From contig NC_012522.1 of the NCBI RefSeq assembly GCF_000010805.1, positions 3,472,001 through 3,536,000 of the forward strand: a stretch of 64,000 nt of DNA, given 5' to 3'. This document shows positions 9,115-16,761 of the stretch, piece by piece. Under the pieces are notes generated by a model. It searched no databases and was not told the origin of the DNA. It saw only the letters and a list, made by a program, of their open reading frames with translations. Within the stretch, counting starts at the first letter, position 1, and every line of letters starts with the position of its first letter. This stretch comes from Rhodococcus opacus B4. GTDB lineage: Bacteria; Actinomycetota; Actinomycetes; Mycobacteriales; Mycobacteriaceae. Position numbers and translations under genes: made by a program.

Positions 9115-10389
9115 CTACGAGCCTGCGGACTGGATGCCGGACTGCATGTCCGTGATCGCCTGATCCACCGACTTCTCACCCTTGATGGCAGCGTAGGCGT
9201 TGTCCTGCACTACCTTCGACACCGCCGGGTAGAACGGCGTGACCGGACGCGGAACGGCGTTCTCGATCGACACCTTCAGCGTCGGCATGAACGGGTACGC
9301 CGCGATGATCTCCGGGTCGTCGTACAGTGCGGCGCGGACCGGCGGCAGCGAGCCCATCGCGATGATCCGCTGCGCCTGCTCACCCTGCAGGAACGTGAGG
9401 AAGTCGCGGGCCGTCGCCTTGTTCTCGGAGTATGCGCTGATGGCCGCGTTGTAGCCGCCGAGCGTCGAGGCGCCGATGCCGTCCTTGCCGGGCAGCGGGG
9501 CGACCGCGAACTTGCCCTTCACCGCGGACGAATCCTTGTCGGCGGTGCCGTACACGTACGGCCAGTTGCGCAGGAACAGCGCCTTGCCGTCCTCGAACGC
9601 CTTCTGGCTCTCGGGCTCCTTGAACGTGGTGTCCTGGGCCGGGATGTCGCCGTTCTTGAAGTTGTCGACCAGGACCTGCAGGCCGGCGCGGGCCTCGGGG
9701 CTGTCGACGGTGGGGGTCTTGCCGTCCTCGCCGACGAACGAGCCGCCGTACGCGTTGATGACCTCGGCGGTGTTCACCGTCAGGCCCTCGTACGGGGCGA
9801 ACTGACCGGCGTAGCAGTCGATGTTGTTGGTCTTCGCGACCTCACACGCGGCGGCAAGTTCAGTCCATGTCTTCGGTGCGGCGGGCAACAGGTCGCTGCG
9901 GTAGTACAGCAGGCCGCCGTTGGTGTTCTTCGGCGCCGCGTACTGGGTGCCGTTGTAGGTGGCGCTGTCGACCGTGGCGGGGAGGATTCCGGTGTTGTCC
10001 ACCGCGAACTCGCCGGTCAGCGGCTGCAGCCAGCCCTTGGCCGCGAATTCCGCGGTCCAGGGGACGTCGAGGGCGACGACGTCGTAGTCGGACTGCTTGG
10101 CCTGCAGGTGCTGGACCAGGTCGTCGTGCGCCTGATCGGCGTCGTTCGACTGCTCCTTGAACGTGACCTGCTCGTCCGGGTGCTCGGCGTTCCACGCGTC
10201 GATGATCTGGCGGACGACACCGGTCTCGGTGGTGTCCTTGCCCTCGACGTACGTGATGGGTCCGCGACCGTCGAGGTTCTCCGACGTGGAGTCGCTGCCG
10301 CTGTCGCTCGAGCAAGCGGTGAGCGTGACCAGCGAGGCAGCGGTGGCAAACACCGCGGCGCGCCGGACCGCTCTCGAAATCTGAACCAT
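9115..10389 (-). CDS. lpqY: Sugar-binding lipoprotein, LpqY-like
   Basis: A 424-residue extracellular solute-binding protein (family 1). The signal peptide ends in the lipobox LTAC with Cys26 as lipid anchor. Conserved blocks include DYDVVALDVPWTAEF, close to the corresponding block of mycobacterial LpqY, which binds trehalose and related sugars. The start at 10389 is the methionine directly before the signal peptide and has GGGGAGACTCC upstream; the longer frame upstream has no signal character. It delivers substrate to SugAB. The true ligand could be another alpha-glucoside. Confidence 0.85.
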   Translation of the reverse strand: MVQISRAVRRAAVFATAASLVTLTACSSDSGSDSTSENLDGRGPITYVEGKDTTETGVVRQIIDAWNAEHPDEQVTFKEQSNDADQAHDDLVQHLQAKQSDYDVVALDVPWTAEFAAKGWLQPLTGEFAVDNTGILPATVDSATYNGTQYAAPKNTNGGLLYYRSDLLPAAPKTWTELAAACEVAKTNNIDCYAGQFAPYEGLTVNTAEVINAYGGSFVGEDGKTPTVDSPEARAGLQVLVDNFKNGDIPAQDTTFKEPESQKAFEDGKALFLRNWPYVYGTADKDSSAVKGKFAVAPLPGKDGIGASTLGGYNAAISAYSENKATARDFLTFLQGEQAQRIIAMGSLPPVRAALYDDPEIIAAYPFMPTLKVSIENAVPRPVTPFYPAVSKVVQDNAYAAIKGEKSVDQAITDMQSGIQSAGS

Positions 10390-10538
10390 GGAGTCTCCCC
10401 GTAGGTAGATGTGGATGAACCCCGCCACGGTGCGACGAGATCTCGAGGCACCGCTGCGGCGTCGGAACATACTGTGGCATGGAACACCGCCGAAGTCCGG
10501 CATTGGCCCCGACCTGAATCGGTCAGGAGCCGCCGCGA

Positions 10539-11612
10539 TCAGCTGAGCCGGTACCCCTCGGACGCCGAGAACAGGTGCACCTGGGTCGGGTCGACGTGCA
10601 GTTTCACCAGGTCACCCTTGCGGGGCGGGTTCCGCCAGTCGGCGCGGGCCACCAACTGCTGCGTCTCACCGTTGACGGTGCTGCGGCCGTAGATGTAGGC
10701 GTCGGATCCGAGTTCCTCCACCACCGCCACCTCCATCGGGATGCCGGTGGTGGACAGTTCCAGGTGCTCGGGGCGGATCCCGACGACCACCTGACGCTCG
10801 TCGCTGTCCGAGCGCAGCTGCCGGGGCAGCGGGATGGTCGCGTCGCCGAGCAGCACCCCGTCCGGGGTGATCGGCAGCGTGAACAGATTCATCGACGGCG
10901 ACCCCATGAAACCGGCGACGAACACGTTCGCGGGACGGTTGTAGAGGTCGCGGGGCGACGCGCACTGCTGCAGCACCCCGTCCTTCAGCACGGCCACCCG
11001 GTCGCCCATGGTCATGGCCTCGACCTGGTCGTGCGTCACGTACACCATGGTCGTCTCGAGGCGACGCTGTAGCTGCGCGATCTGGGTGCGCGTCTGCACC
11101 CGGAGCTTCGCGTCGAGGTTGGACAACGGCTCGTCCATGAGGAACACCTGCGGCTGCCGGACGATGGCGCGACCCATCGCGACGCGCTGCCGCTGACCGC
11201 CGGACAGGGCCTTCGGCTTGCGGTCCAGGTACGCCTCGAGGTCGAGGAGCTTCGCCGTCTCCTCGACCCGTGTGCGGATGTCGTCCTTAGCGGCACCGGC
11301 GAGCTTGAGCGCGAAACCCATGTTCTCGGCCACCGACATGTGCGGGTACAGCGCATAGTTCTGGAACACCATCGCGATGTCGCGTTCCTTGGGTTCCTGC
11401 GTGGTGACGTCGCGGTCACCGATGAGGATCCGCCCGCTGTGGACGTCCTCCAGGCCGGCCAGCATCCGCAGCGACGTCGACTTGCCGCAGCCGGACGGTC
11501 CGACGAGGACCAGGAACTCGCCGTCCTCGATCTTCAGGTCGAGCGTGTCGACGGCCGGCTTGTCCGAGCCGGGGAACAGGCAGGTGGCACCGTCATAGGT
11601 CACTGTGGCCAT
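10539..11612 (-). CDS. sugC: Sugar ABC transporter ATPase, SugC/MsmX-like
   Basis: A 357-residue ATPase. Walker A GPSGCGKST (about 37-45), the Q-loop FQNYALYPHM, signature LSGGQRQRVA, Walker B VFLMDEP and switch THDQVEAM are all intact. The C-terminal TOBE/MalK regulatory part begins near residue 235 (NLFTLPITPDG, VVVGIRPEHLEL). It powers import through SugAB. Unlike the mycobacterial operon order lpqY-sugA-sugB-sugC, here sugC is first. A 149-bp gap separates it from lpqY with no clear terminator, so cotranscription is likely but a second promoter is possible. Confidence 0.92.
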   Translation of the reverse strand: MATVTYDGATCLFPGSDKPAVDTLDLKIEDGEFLVLVGPSGCGKSTSLRMLAGLEDVHSGRILIGDRDVTTQEPKERDIAMVFQNYALYPHMSVAENMGFALKLAGAAKDDIRTRVEETAKLLDLEAYLDRKPKALSGGQRQRVAMGRAIVRQPQVFLMDEPLSNLDAKLRVQTRTQIAQLQRRLETTMVYVTHDQVEAMTMGDRVAVLKDGVLQQCASPRDLYNRPANVFVAGFMGSPSMNLFTLPITPDGVLLGDATIPLPRQLRSDSDERQVVVGIRPEHLELSTTGIPMEVAVVEELGSDAYIYGRSTVNGETQQLVARADWRNPPRKGDLVKLHVDPTQVHLFSASEGYRLS

Positions 11613-11647
11613 GAACGTCGAAGTCCCTTCTACCCGGCGCCGCGCTC

Positions 11648-11691
11648 AGGTGCGTGAGAATGTACCTGTTGACACACTTTCTCACTCACCT
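11648..11691. promoter_or_regulatory. Inverted repeat upstream of sugC
   Basis: AGGTGCGTGAGAA (11648-11660) faces TTCTCACTCACCT (11679-11691), with 12 of 13 bases paired and 18 bp between the arms. It starts 36 bp upstream of the sugC start. It could be an operator or a leader hairpin of the sugar operon. The rest of the 238-bp gap shows nothing I can assign. Confidence 0.4.
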
Positions 11692-11815
11692 GTGGGGGCG
11701 TCCGGTACGAATTCGCCTCGGTCCGAATCATGTTGGTCGCATTCATGTACAGGTTTCTCCACAGCTGGGGATGAACGCCGCAATGAAACGGGATCGTGAA
11801 TACCGTGTGAACACA

Positions 11816-11887
11816 GGGCGCTTCGCGCCCCGTGCGCCTTTCTGGTTGTCCTAGCTACCAGAAGTGCGCACGGGTGGCGGAGCCGCC
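11816..11887. repeat. Three-part palindrome, copy 1
   Basis: Left hairpin GGGCGCTTCGCGCCC (11816-11830), core stem CGTGCGCCTTTCTGGT (11831-11846) facing ACCAGAAGTGCGCACG (11857-11872, 14 of 16 paired), then a right hairpin arm TGGCGGAGCCGCC. The stop codon of the minus-strand Apd1-like gene (11851-11853) lies in the loop, so the right half of the element codes for that protein's last residues. Likely a transcription terminator. Confidence 0.8.
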
Positions 11888-12780
11888 TCGAACCGGTCCG
11901 GACTGTCGACGACGCCTGCGCTGCAGGCCGTCAGGCGGGGCTCGGCGGGGGTCGTGCGCACACGGACGCGGTCGGTGCCGCCCGGGTGCCGGACCAGGAC
12001 GTCGGTGTCGCCGTCCGGTCGTGGGCTCGCCGACAACGGGATCACGTCGTCGAGGCCGAGCAGCGAGCGCTCGACCCGGACGGTGTGCTCGGCGAACTGC
12101 AGCACCGGGTCGTCGGTGCACCGGCCCCGGTAGTACTCGAGCACGACCCGGCCTCGATCATGCTCGGCGACAATGTGTTCCGCGGACTCCGCGGTGACCC
12201 GGCCGTAATAGATGCCGGACGGCAGGCACACCATGGTCGCGGCGAATCGGTCGCCGCCGACGTGCGTCGACTCCCAGACCCGGCCGCCGCGATGGCCGAG
12301 ACCCGTCACCACCGGACGTCCGAACGACGCGCAGCACGCATCCTTCTTGCCGTGGGTGCAGACGAGGAACAGCGATTCGGCGGCGTCGAGTCGTTGCCCT
12401 CGGCCTGGCGACAGGGTCAGGTCCAGGTTCAGCAGGTCCCGGTCCTCGCGCACCAGCAGTCGCTCCGCCCAGCCGTCGGCGCGACCCGGTCGGGCGAGGT
12501 AGACGTTCCGTCCGCCGGTGAGGTCGCGGCGCTGCCGGGTGCGGATCAGCACCGGACGCACCCCCGCATCGACACACCGGGCGGCGAGCGCGTCGCCGAG
12601 GACCGGGTCGAGGCGGCTCTGCCGGAGCCGGTCGCGGCCCCAGGGTCCGGGTTGCTCGATCAGCAGCCAACCGCGCACCCGGGGCGCGGTGCCGCACAAC
12701 GGCTCCTGGAGTGACCGTGACAGCGCCGCGCAGGCCGGTGGCGTCCACCCGTCGGGCGACCTCGTCGTCTGCACGCTCAC
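11851..12780 (-). CDS. Sucrase/ferredoxin-like (Apd1 family) protein
   Basis: A 309-residue protein of the thioredoxin-like ferredoxin family named sucrase/ferredoxin-like. The hallmark CTHGKKDACCASFGRPVV is at about 160-177, and a second block with H in WESTHVGGDRFAATMVCLPSGIYYGRV follows, giving the Cys and His residues expected to ligate a [2Fe-2S] cluster. Apd1, the yeast member, is a cytosolic cluster protein. The gene diverges from a siderophore-binding lipoprotein across an IdeR/DtxR-type iron box, so a role in iron reduction or release from siderophores is a reasonable inference but not shown. GTG 12780 is taken as start; GTG 12774 is an alternative. Confidence 0.75.
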   Translation of the reverse strand: MSVQTTRSPDGWTPPACAALSRSLQEPLCGTAPRVRGWLLIEQPGPWGRDRLRQSRLDPVLGDALAARCVDAGVRPVLIRTRQRRDLTGGRNVYLARPGRADGWAERLLVREDRDLLNLDLTLSPGRGQRLDAAESLFLVCTHGKKDACCASFGRPVVTGLGHRGGRVWESTHVGGDRFAATMVCLPSGIYYGRVTAESAEHIVAEHDRGRVVLEYYRGRCTDDPVLQFAEHTVRVERSLLGLDDVIPLSASPRPDGDTDVLVRHPGGTDRVRVRTTPAEPRLTACSAGVVDSPDRFEAAPPPVRTSGS

Positions 12781-12793
12781 GCAACAGACTGTA

Positions 12794-12812
12794 TAAGGTT
12801 AGCTTCACCTAT
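12794..12812. promoter_or_regulatory. IdeR/DtxR-type iron box
   Basis: TAAGGTTAGCTTCACCTAT matches the 19-bp consensus TTAGGTTAGSCTAACCTAA at 15 of 19 positions by my count, with the GGTTAG and ACCTA halves intact. It lies between the divergent Apd1-like gene (start 12780) and the siderophore-binding gene (start 12843). Such boxes are bound by the iron-loaded repressor, so both genes are predicted to be induced under iron starvation. Confidence 0.8.
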
Positions 12813-12842
12813 CTTTTGCCCCCTTCGAGATCGAGGTCCAGG

Positions 12843-13808
12843 ATGCGCTCCGCCACGTGCTCCCCGAATGTCACCGACGCCCAATGGCAGCAGATCGTCG
12901 ACGCCCTGACGCGACGCGAATTCGGCGCCGGACTGGGAGCGGCTGCGCTGGCCGCGCTCACCGCCGCGTGCGCTCGACCCGACGCGGCGACGGGCAGCGA
13001 CGGGGAGCAGCGCACCGTCACCCACGCCATGGGGACGACGACGGTGAGCACCCGGCCCAGTCGGATCGTCGCGCTCGACAGCCTGCCCATCGACACCGTC
13101 GTCACCCTCGGCAAGACACCGATCGGCGCGGCGCAGGCGGGCTCCGCCGACGCGCTGCCCGCATACCTGGGCGGCGGGCTCGACGGCACCACCGTCGTCG
13201 GGTCGATCGCCGAACCGAACCTCGAGGCGATCGCCGCGTTGCAGCCCGACCTCATCCTCAGCAGCAAGCAGCGGCACGGCGACCTGTACGACGCGCTGTC
13301 CGCGATCGCGCCCACCGTCTTCGCCGTGTCGCCGGCGGTCGACTGGCAGGGAACGGTGCGCCTGTTCGCCGAGGCCATGGGCGAAACGGAGGCAGCCGAG
13401 GCCGAGCTGTCGGCGTTCCACGCCCGCGCCGCAGCACTGAGCGACACCACGCGGGGCCGCACCGCACACGTCATCCGCGTCATGGACGACGGTCTGCGCC
13501 TGCACGGTCCCGGCACGTTCTCCGGTTCGGTCTTGACCGCGGCCGGCTACACGATCACCGGGCAGCCGTGGGACGCGAAGAACGACATGTCCGAGATCTC
13601 GCTCGAGAACGTCGCCACGATCGACTCCGACATCGCGTTCGTCGCCAACACATCCGCACCGGGTGACCTGGGAATCGACCCCGCGCTCGTCGGGCAGATG
13701 GGACCGTCCCGACGCGAGGGCGTCCACCAGACCGACTACCGCGTGTGGATCACCGGCATCGGGCTCACCGGCGCAAACCTGATCCTCGACGACCTCGGGC
13801 GGCTGTAG
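12843..13808 (+). CDS. Iron-siderophore ABC transporter substrate-binding lipoprotein
   Basis: A 321-residue FepB/FecB-like periplasmic-binding protein. The leader has a Tat-like RREFGAGLGA (24-33) and lipobox TAAC with Cys43. The mature part carries the class III binding-protein features RIVALDSLPIDTVVTLGKTP and LEAIAALQPDLILSSKQRH. ATG 12843 is chosen because it gives a normal leader; longer forms read back into the divergent gene. It captures ferric siderophore outside the membrane and hands it to an ABC permease. No permease or ATPase gene is adjacent, so it must share one encoded elsewhere. The iron box 31 bp upstream predicts iron repression. Confidence 0.88.
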   Translation: MRSATCSPNVTDAQWQQIVDALTRREFGAGLGAAALAALTAACARPDAATGSDGEQRTVTHAMGTTTVSTRPSRIVALDSLPIDTVVTLGKTPIGAAQAGSADALPAYLGGGLDGTTVVGSIAEPNLEAIAALQPDLILSSKQRHGDLYDALSAIAPTVFAVSPAVDWQGTVRLFAEAMGETEAAEAELSAFHARAAALSDTTRGRTAHVIRVMDDGLRLHGPGTFSGSVLTAAGYTITGQPWDAKNDMSEISLENVATIDSDIAFVANTSAPGDLGIDPALVGQMGPSRREGVHQTDYRVWITGIGLTGANLILDDLGRL

Positions 13809-13864
13809 GCGCTTCGCGCCCGTGCGCCTTTTTGGTAGCGCCGACGACCAGAAAGGCGCACGGG
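13808..13864. repeat. Three-part palindrome, copy 2 (right hairpin missing)
   Basis: Left hairpin GGCGCTTCGCGCC (13808-13820) shares its first base with the TAG stop of the siderophore-binding gene. The core CGTGCGCCTTTTTGGT (13821-13836) faces ACCAGAAAGGCGCACG (13847-13862). The right hairpin is absent. This copy lies between two genes on the same strand. Confidence 0.8.
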
Positions 13865-13880
13865 GGGATAGCCTGCCCGG

Positions 13881-14699
13881 GTGAGTTCCGACAAGATGCT
13901 GACCCGCATCGGTGGGCTCCTCCGGCAGGCGGAATCCACCGACAACCCGCACGAGGGTGAGGCCTTCATGGCCGCCGCCCAGCGGCTCGCGACCGCCTCC
14001 TCGATCGACCTCGCGGTGGCGCGGGCCCACGCGGCGGGCCGGGAGAAGCGGGCGACGCCCACGCAGCGGCTGATCACGATCGGTGAACCCGGCAAGAAGG
14101 GTCTGCGGACGTACGCGCAGCTGTTCCTGGTGATCGCCGCCGCCAACGACGTCCAGTGCGACATCGCGCAGACGTCGGCCGTCATCTACGCGTACGGGTT
14201 CACCGGCGACATCGACGTCTGCGAGGCCCTGTACGCGAGCCTGCTGATCCAGATGGTCCGGGCGTCGGACGCCTACATCAAGTCCGGCGAACACCGCGAC
14301 GAGACGACGGTGCGGGCGCAGGTCGAGACGCGTGGACGCCGCCGGGTTACGACCCGGGTGCGACGCCCCGTCGCCGGCGTCACCGCCCGGTTGAACTTCC
14401 AGCTCGCCTATGCCGCGCGGATCGGGCAACGCCTGGCCGACGCCAAGAAGGAGGCCGAGGAGCAGGCGGTGTCGGTGCCGGAGTCGTCGGCGGAGACGGC
14501 ACTGGTCCTGCGCGACAAGCAGCTCGAGCTGAAGGACTACTACTCGGAGAACTCGCAGGCCCGCGGCACCTGGCGGGGTGGCCGGGCGTCCGCAGGACAT
14601 TCGTCGAGCGCACAGCGGGCGGGGGATCGCGCCGCCCGGACCGCCCGGTTGGGCAATTCCCCCGAACTGCCCGGCGCACGCAGGCAGATCCCGTCGTGA
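13881..14699 (+). CDS. DUF2786 domain protein
   Basis: A 272-residue protein. Its first 50 residues (DKMLTRIGGLLRQAESTDNPHEGEAFMAAAQRLA) are a clear DUF2786 domain, found in actinobacterial and some phage proteins. The middle is helical with an alanine-rich block. The C-terminal 70 residues are basic, Gly/Arg-rich and probably disordered (ARGTWRGGRASAGH). The GTG start at 13881 is the first in frame after the palindrome. Its stop overlaps the next gene's GTG start as GTGA, so it is coupled to the metallohydrolase. The biochemical role is unknown; the pairing is common in actinomycetes. Confidence 0.8.
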   Translation: MSSDKMLTRIGGLLRQAESTDNPHEGEAFMAAAQRLATASSIDLAVARAHAAGREKRATPTQRLITIGEPGKKGLRTYAQLFLVIAAANDVQCDIAQTSAVIYAYGFTGDIDVCEALYASLLIQMVRASDAYIKSGEHRDETTVRAQVETRGRRRVTTRVRRPVAGVTARLNFQLAYAARIGQRLADAKKEAEEQAVSVPESSAETALVLRDKQLELKDYYSENSQARGTWRGGRASAGHSSSAQRAGDRAARTARLGNSPELPGARRQIPS

Positions 14700-15220
14700 A
14701 GCGGCCCCGCGACACTCAGCGCGCCGCCGTGTACGACGCGGAAGCGTTGGTGCGCACCATGTTCGACCGCGCCGACGAACGTGGCCTGCGGGCCGTGGAC
14801 GTCCTGGGTTCGCAGGTCACGCTGCCGGTGGAACGCAAATTCGCGTCGCTCGATTCGGTGCAGGACTACGTAGATCGTGTTCTCGCCCTGAATTGGGTGC
14901 GGTCCACGTGGACGCGGGCGGCCACCCCGATCCACGTCCGGGCGAGGTCGGGCAACAAGGCCGCGCACTACGAAAGCGATTGCGCGACAATCGCGGTGCC
15001 CGAACACCGAAACGGGAGCGCCTGGGCGTTCCGCGAACTCGTGGTGCTGCACGAGATCGCCCACCACCTCGACCCGTCCGATCCCGACTGCCCGACGGTC
15101 GCGCCGCACGGACCGGAATACGTGGACCGCTACCTCACCCTGGTCGGGGAGATCATCGGTCCCGAGGCGGCGTTCGTCCTGCGGACCATGCTCCTCGCGG
15201 GTGGGGTGCGGCTGAACTGA
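14696..15220 (+). CDS. TIGR04338-type putative zinc metallohydrolase
   Basis: A 174-residue protein with the zincin motif HEIAHH at residues 119-124 (two zinc-binding His and the catalytic Glu), set in RELVVLHEIAHHLDP. A further candidate ligand follows in HGPEYVDRYL. There is no signal peptide, so it should act in the cytoplasm. It overlaps the DUF2786 gene by 4 bp, which suggests that the DUF2786 protein is its partner or substrate. The substrate is unknown, and no peptidase activity can be claimed from sequence alone. Confidence 0.82.
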   Translation: MKRPRDTQRAAVYDAEALVRTMFDRADERGLRAVDVLGSQVTLPVERKFASLDSVQDYVDRVLALNWVRSTWTRAATPIHVRARSGNKAAHYESDCATIAVPEHRNGSAWAFRELVVLHEIAHHLDPSDPDCPTVAPHGPEYVDRYLTLVGEIIGPEAAFVLRTMLLAGGVRLN

Positions 15221-15247
15221 CGCCCGGGGCGGCGGGACTGAGGACCG

Positions 15248-15727
15248 TCAGACGTGGGGACGCAGCCTGACGAAACGGATCTCACGGCCCGCCGCCCGGA
15301 AGTCGGCAGCGCTGCCGTCGACGTCGAAGCCCATGACTCCGGCAAGCCGGGTCCCGAGTTTCGGATGCTCCGCCCCGTAGTGCGCCATGAACTCCGCGCC
15401 GGTGTCGGGATCGAGGAATTCGGCTGTCACGGACAGTCGCCTGCGGCCCACCTGGACTGTCGCGTTCGGCTGCGCCCGCAGGTTCCGGTACCAGTCGGAC
15501 TTGGGACCGAACCCGGCCGCCAGCACGTACCCGTCGCCGACGGCGTCGTGGTTGACCACCTCGAGCACGACCTGCCGGCGGGCGCCGGTCTTGCGTCCGA
15601 CGTGTTCGAGGAGCAGGAACCGGCCGCCGAGCAGGAACCCGAGGTGGCAGCGGTAGAGGTAGATCGGCGCGCGGAAGAACGCCCGCCGGAAGCCGGTGGG
15701 CGGGTCGGGCCGCCGGGTGACCTTCAC
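15248..15727 (-). CDS. Nitroreductase / deazaflavin-dependent (Ddn-type) family protein
   Basis: A 159-residue small split-barrel protein of the F420/FMN-binding family (DUF385). Family features are LLLEHVGRKTGARRQVVLEVV, YVLAAGFGPKSDWYRNLRAQP and VQVGRRRLSVTAE. Some members use reduced F420 to reduce quinones or nitro compounds; others are uncharacterised. GTG 15727 is preferred since the frame upstream is Arg/Pro-rich and lacks family similarity. It is divergent from an LLM-type F420 enzyme across 170 bp, consistent with an F420-rich actinomycete. The substrate is unknown. Confidence 0.8.
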   Translation of the reverse strand: MKVTRRPDPPTGFRRAFFRAPIYLYRCHLGFLLGGRFLLLEHVGRKTGARRQVVLEVVNHDAVGDGYVLAAGFGPKSDWYRNLRAQPNATVQVGRRRLSVTAEFLDPDTGAEFMAHYGAEHPKLGTRLAGVMGFDVDGSAADFRAAGREIRFVRLRPHV

Positions 15728-15897
15728 GCGCCCAGTCTTCCACGGCAACCGGGTGAACGTACCGTTCGGCGCATCCGAGGCGTCGGGCAGTACATTCGCC
15801 CGCTCCGCCGGTCCGTTCGGCGGTTCGTTGTGCGCCCGGCCGTCGCGCGAGCAGTATGGATCGAGAGGGCCCACCGTCTAACTCCGAGGAGCTACGA

Positions 15898-16692
15898 ATG
15901 ACTCGTCCAGTTCGCATCGGCGTCCAACTTCAGCCGCAACATGCGCCCGAGTACGGGCTGATCCGCGACGCGGTGCTGCGGGCCGAGGACGCCGGCGTCG
16001 ACATCGTCTTCAACTGGGATCACTTCTACCCCCTGTACGGCGACCCGGCCGGCGCCCACTTCGAATGCTGGACGATGCTCGGGGCGTTCGCCGAGCAGAC
16101 GGAGCGGGTGGAGATCGGCGCGCTCGTCACGTGCGCCGGATACCGCAACCCGGACCTCCTCGCCGACATGGCCCGCACCGTCGACCACATCAGCGGCGGA
16201 CGGCTCATCCTGGGCATCGGCGGCGGCTGGTTCGAGCGCGACTACGACGAGTACGGCTACGAATTCGGCACCGCCGGGTCGCGGCTGAACCTGCTCGGCG
16301 AGTACCTGCCGCGGATCATCGCGCGGTTCGGGAAGCTGGAACCCGCACCCACCCGGCACATTCCGATCCTCATCGGCGGTGGCGGCGAGAAGAAGACGTT
16401 GCCGCTGGTCGGCAAATACGGCGACATCTGGCACAGCTTCAGCGACATGGACACGTACAAACGGAAGTCGGGGCTCCTCGCGGGATACGCACACGACGCC
16501 GGACGCAGCCCCGACAGCATCCAGCACTCCACGTCGTGGCCGGGTGCCGACGACGCGGCGGCCCACGTCGACGCCGGCGTCACCCTCTTCACTGTGGGTG
16601 TCGGCGGTCCCGACTACGACCTCACGACGTTGAAGGAGGCCATCGCCTGGCGCGACGAGAACACCCCGCCGCCGCTGTCGGGCCTGGCGTAG
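15898..16692 (+). CDS. LLM-class F420-dependent oxidoreductase
   Basis: A 264-residue luciferase-like (LLM) TIM-barrel enzyme of the short F420-dependent subgroup. Conserved blocks are the N-terminal strand RIGVQLQPQHAPEY, FNWDHFYPLYGDPAG, TCAGYRNPDLLADMARTVDHIS, GRLILGIGGGWFERDYDEYGYEFG and HIPILIGGGGEKKTLPLV. It would transfer hydride between F420 and an unknown substrate. ATG 15898 has GAGGA eight bases upstream. The gene ends in TAG directly before palindrome copy 3 and converges with the thiolase. Confidence 0.88.
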   Translation: MTRPVRIGVQLQPQHAPEYGLIRDAVLRAEDAGVDIVFNWDHFYPLYGDPAGAHFECWTMLGAFAEQTERVEIGALVTCAGYRNPDLLADMARTVDHISGGRLILGIGGGWFERDYDEYGYEFGTAGSRLNLLGEYLPRIIARFGKLEPAPTRHIPILIGGGGEKKTLPLVGKYGDIWHSFSDMDTYKRKSGLLAGYAHDAGRSPDSIQHSTSWPGADDAAAHVDAGVTLFTVGVGGPDYDLTTLKEAIAWRDENTPPPLSGLA

Positions 16693-16761
16693 GCGCTTCG
16701 CGCCCGTGCGCCTTTCTGGTTGTTGCAGCTACCAAAAAGGCGCACGGGCGGCGGAGCCGCC
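16692..16761. repeat. Three-part palindrome, copy 3
   Basis: A full copy: left hairpin GGCGCTTCGCGCC (16692-16704), core CGTGCGCCTTTCTGGT (16705-16720) facing ACCAAAAAGGCGCACG (16731-16746), right hairpin GGCGGCGGAGCCGCC (16747-16761). It fills the gap between the convergent LLM and thiolase genes: the plus-strand stop codon ends at its first base, and the minus-strand TAG begins at its last base. A bidirectional terminator role is likely. Confidence 0.85.
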
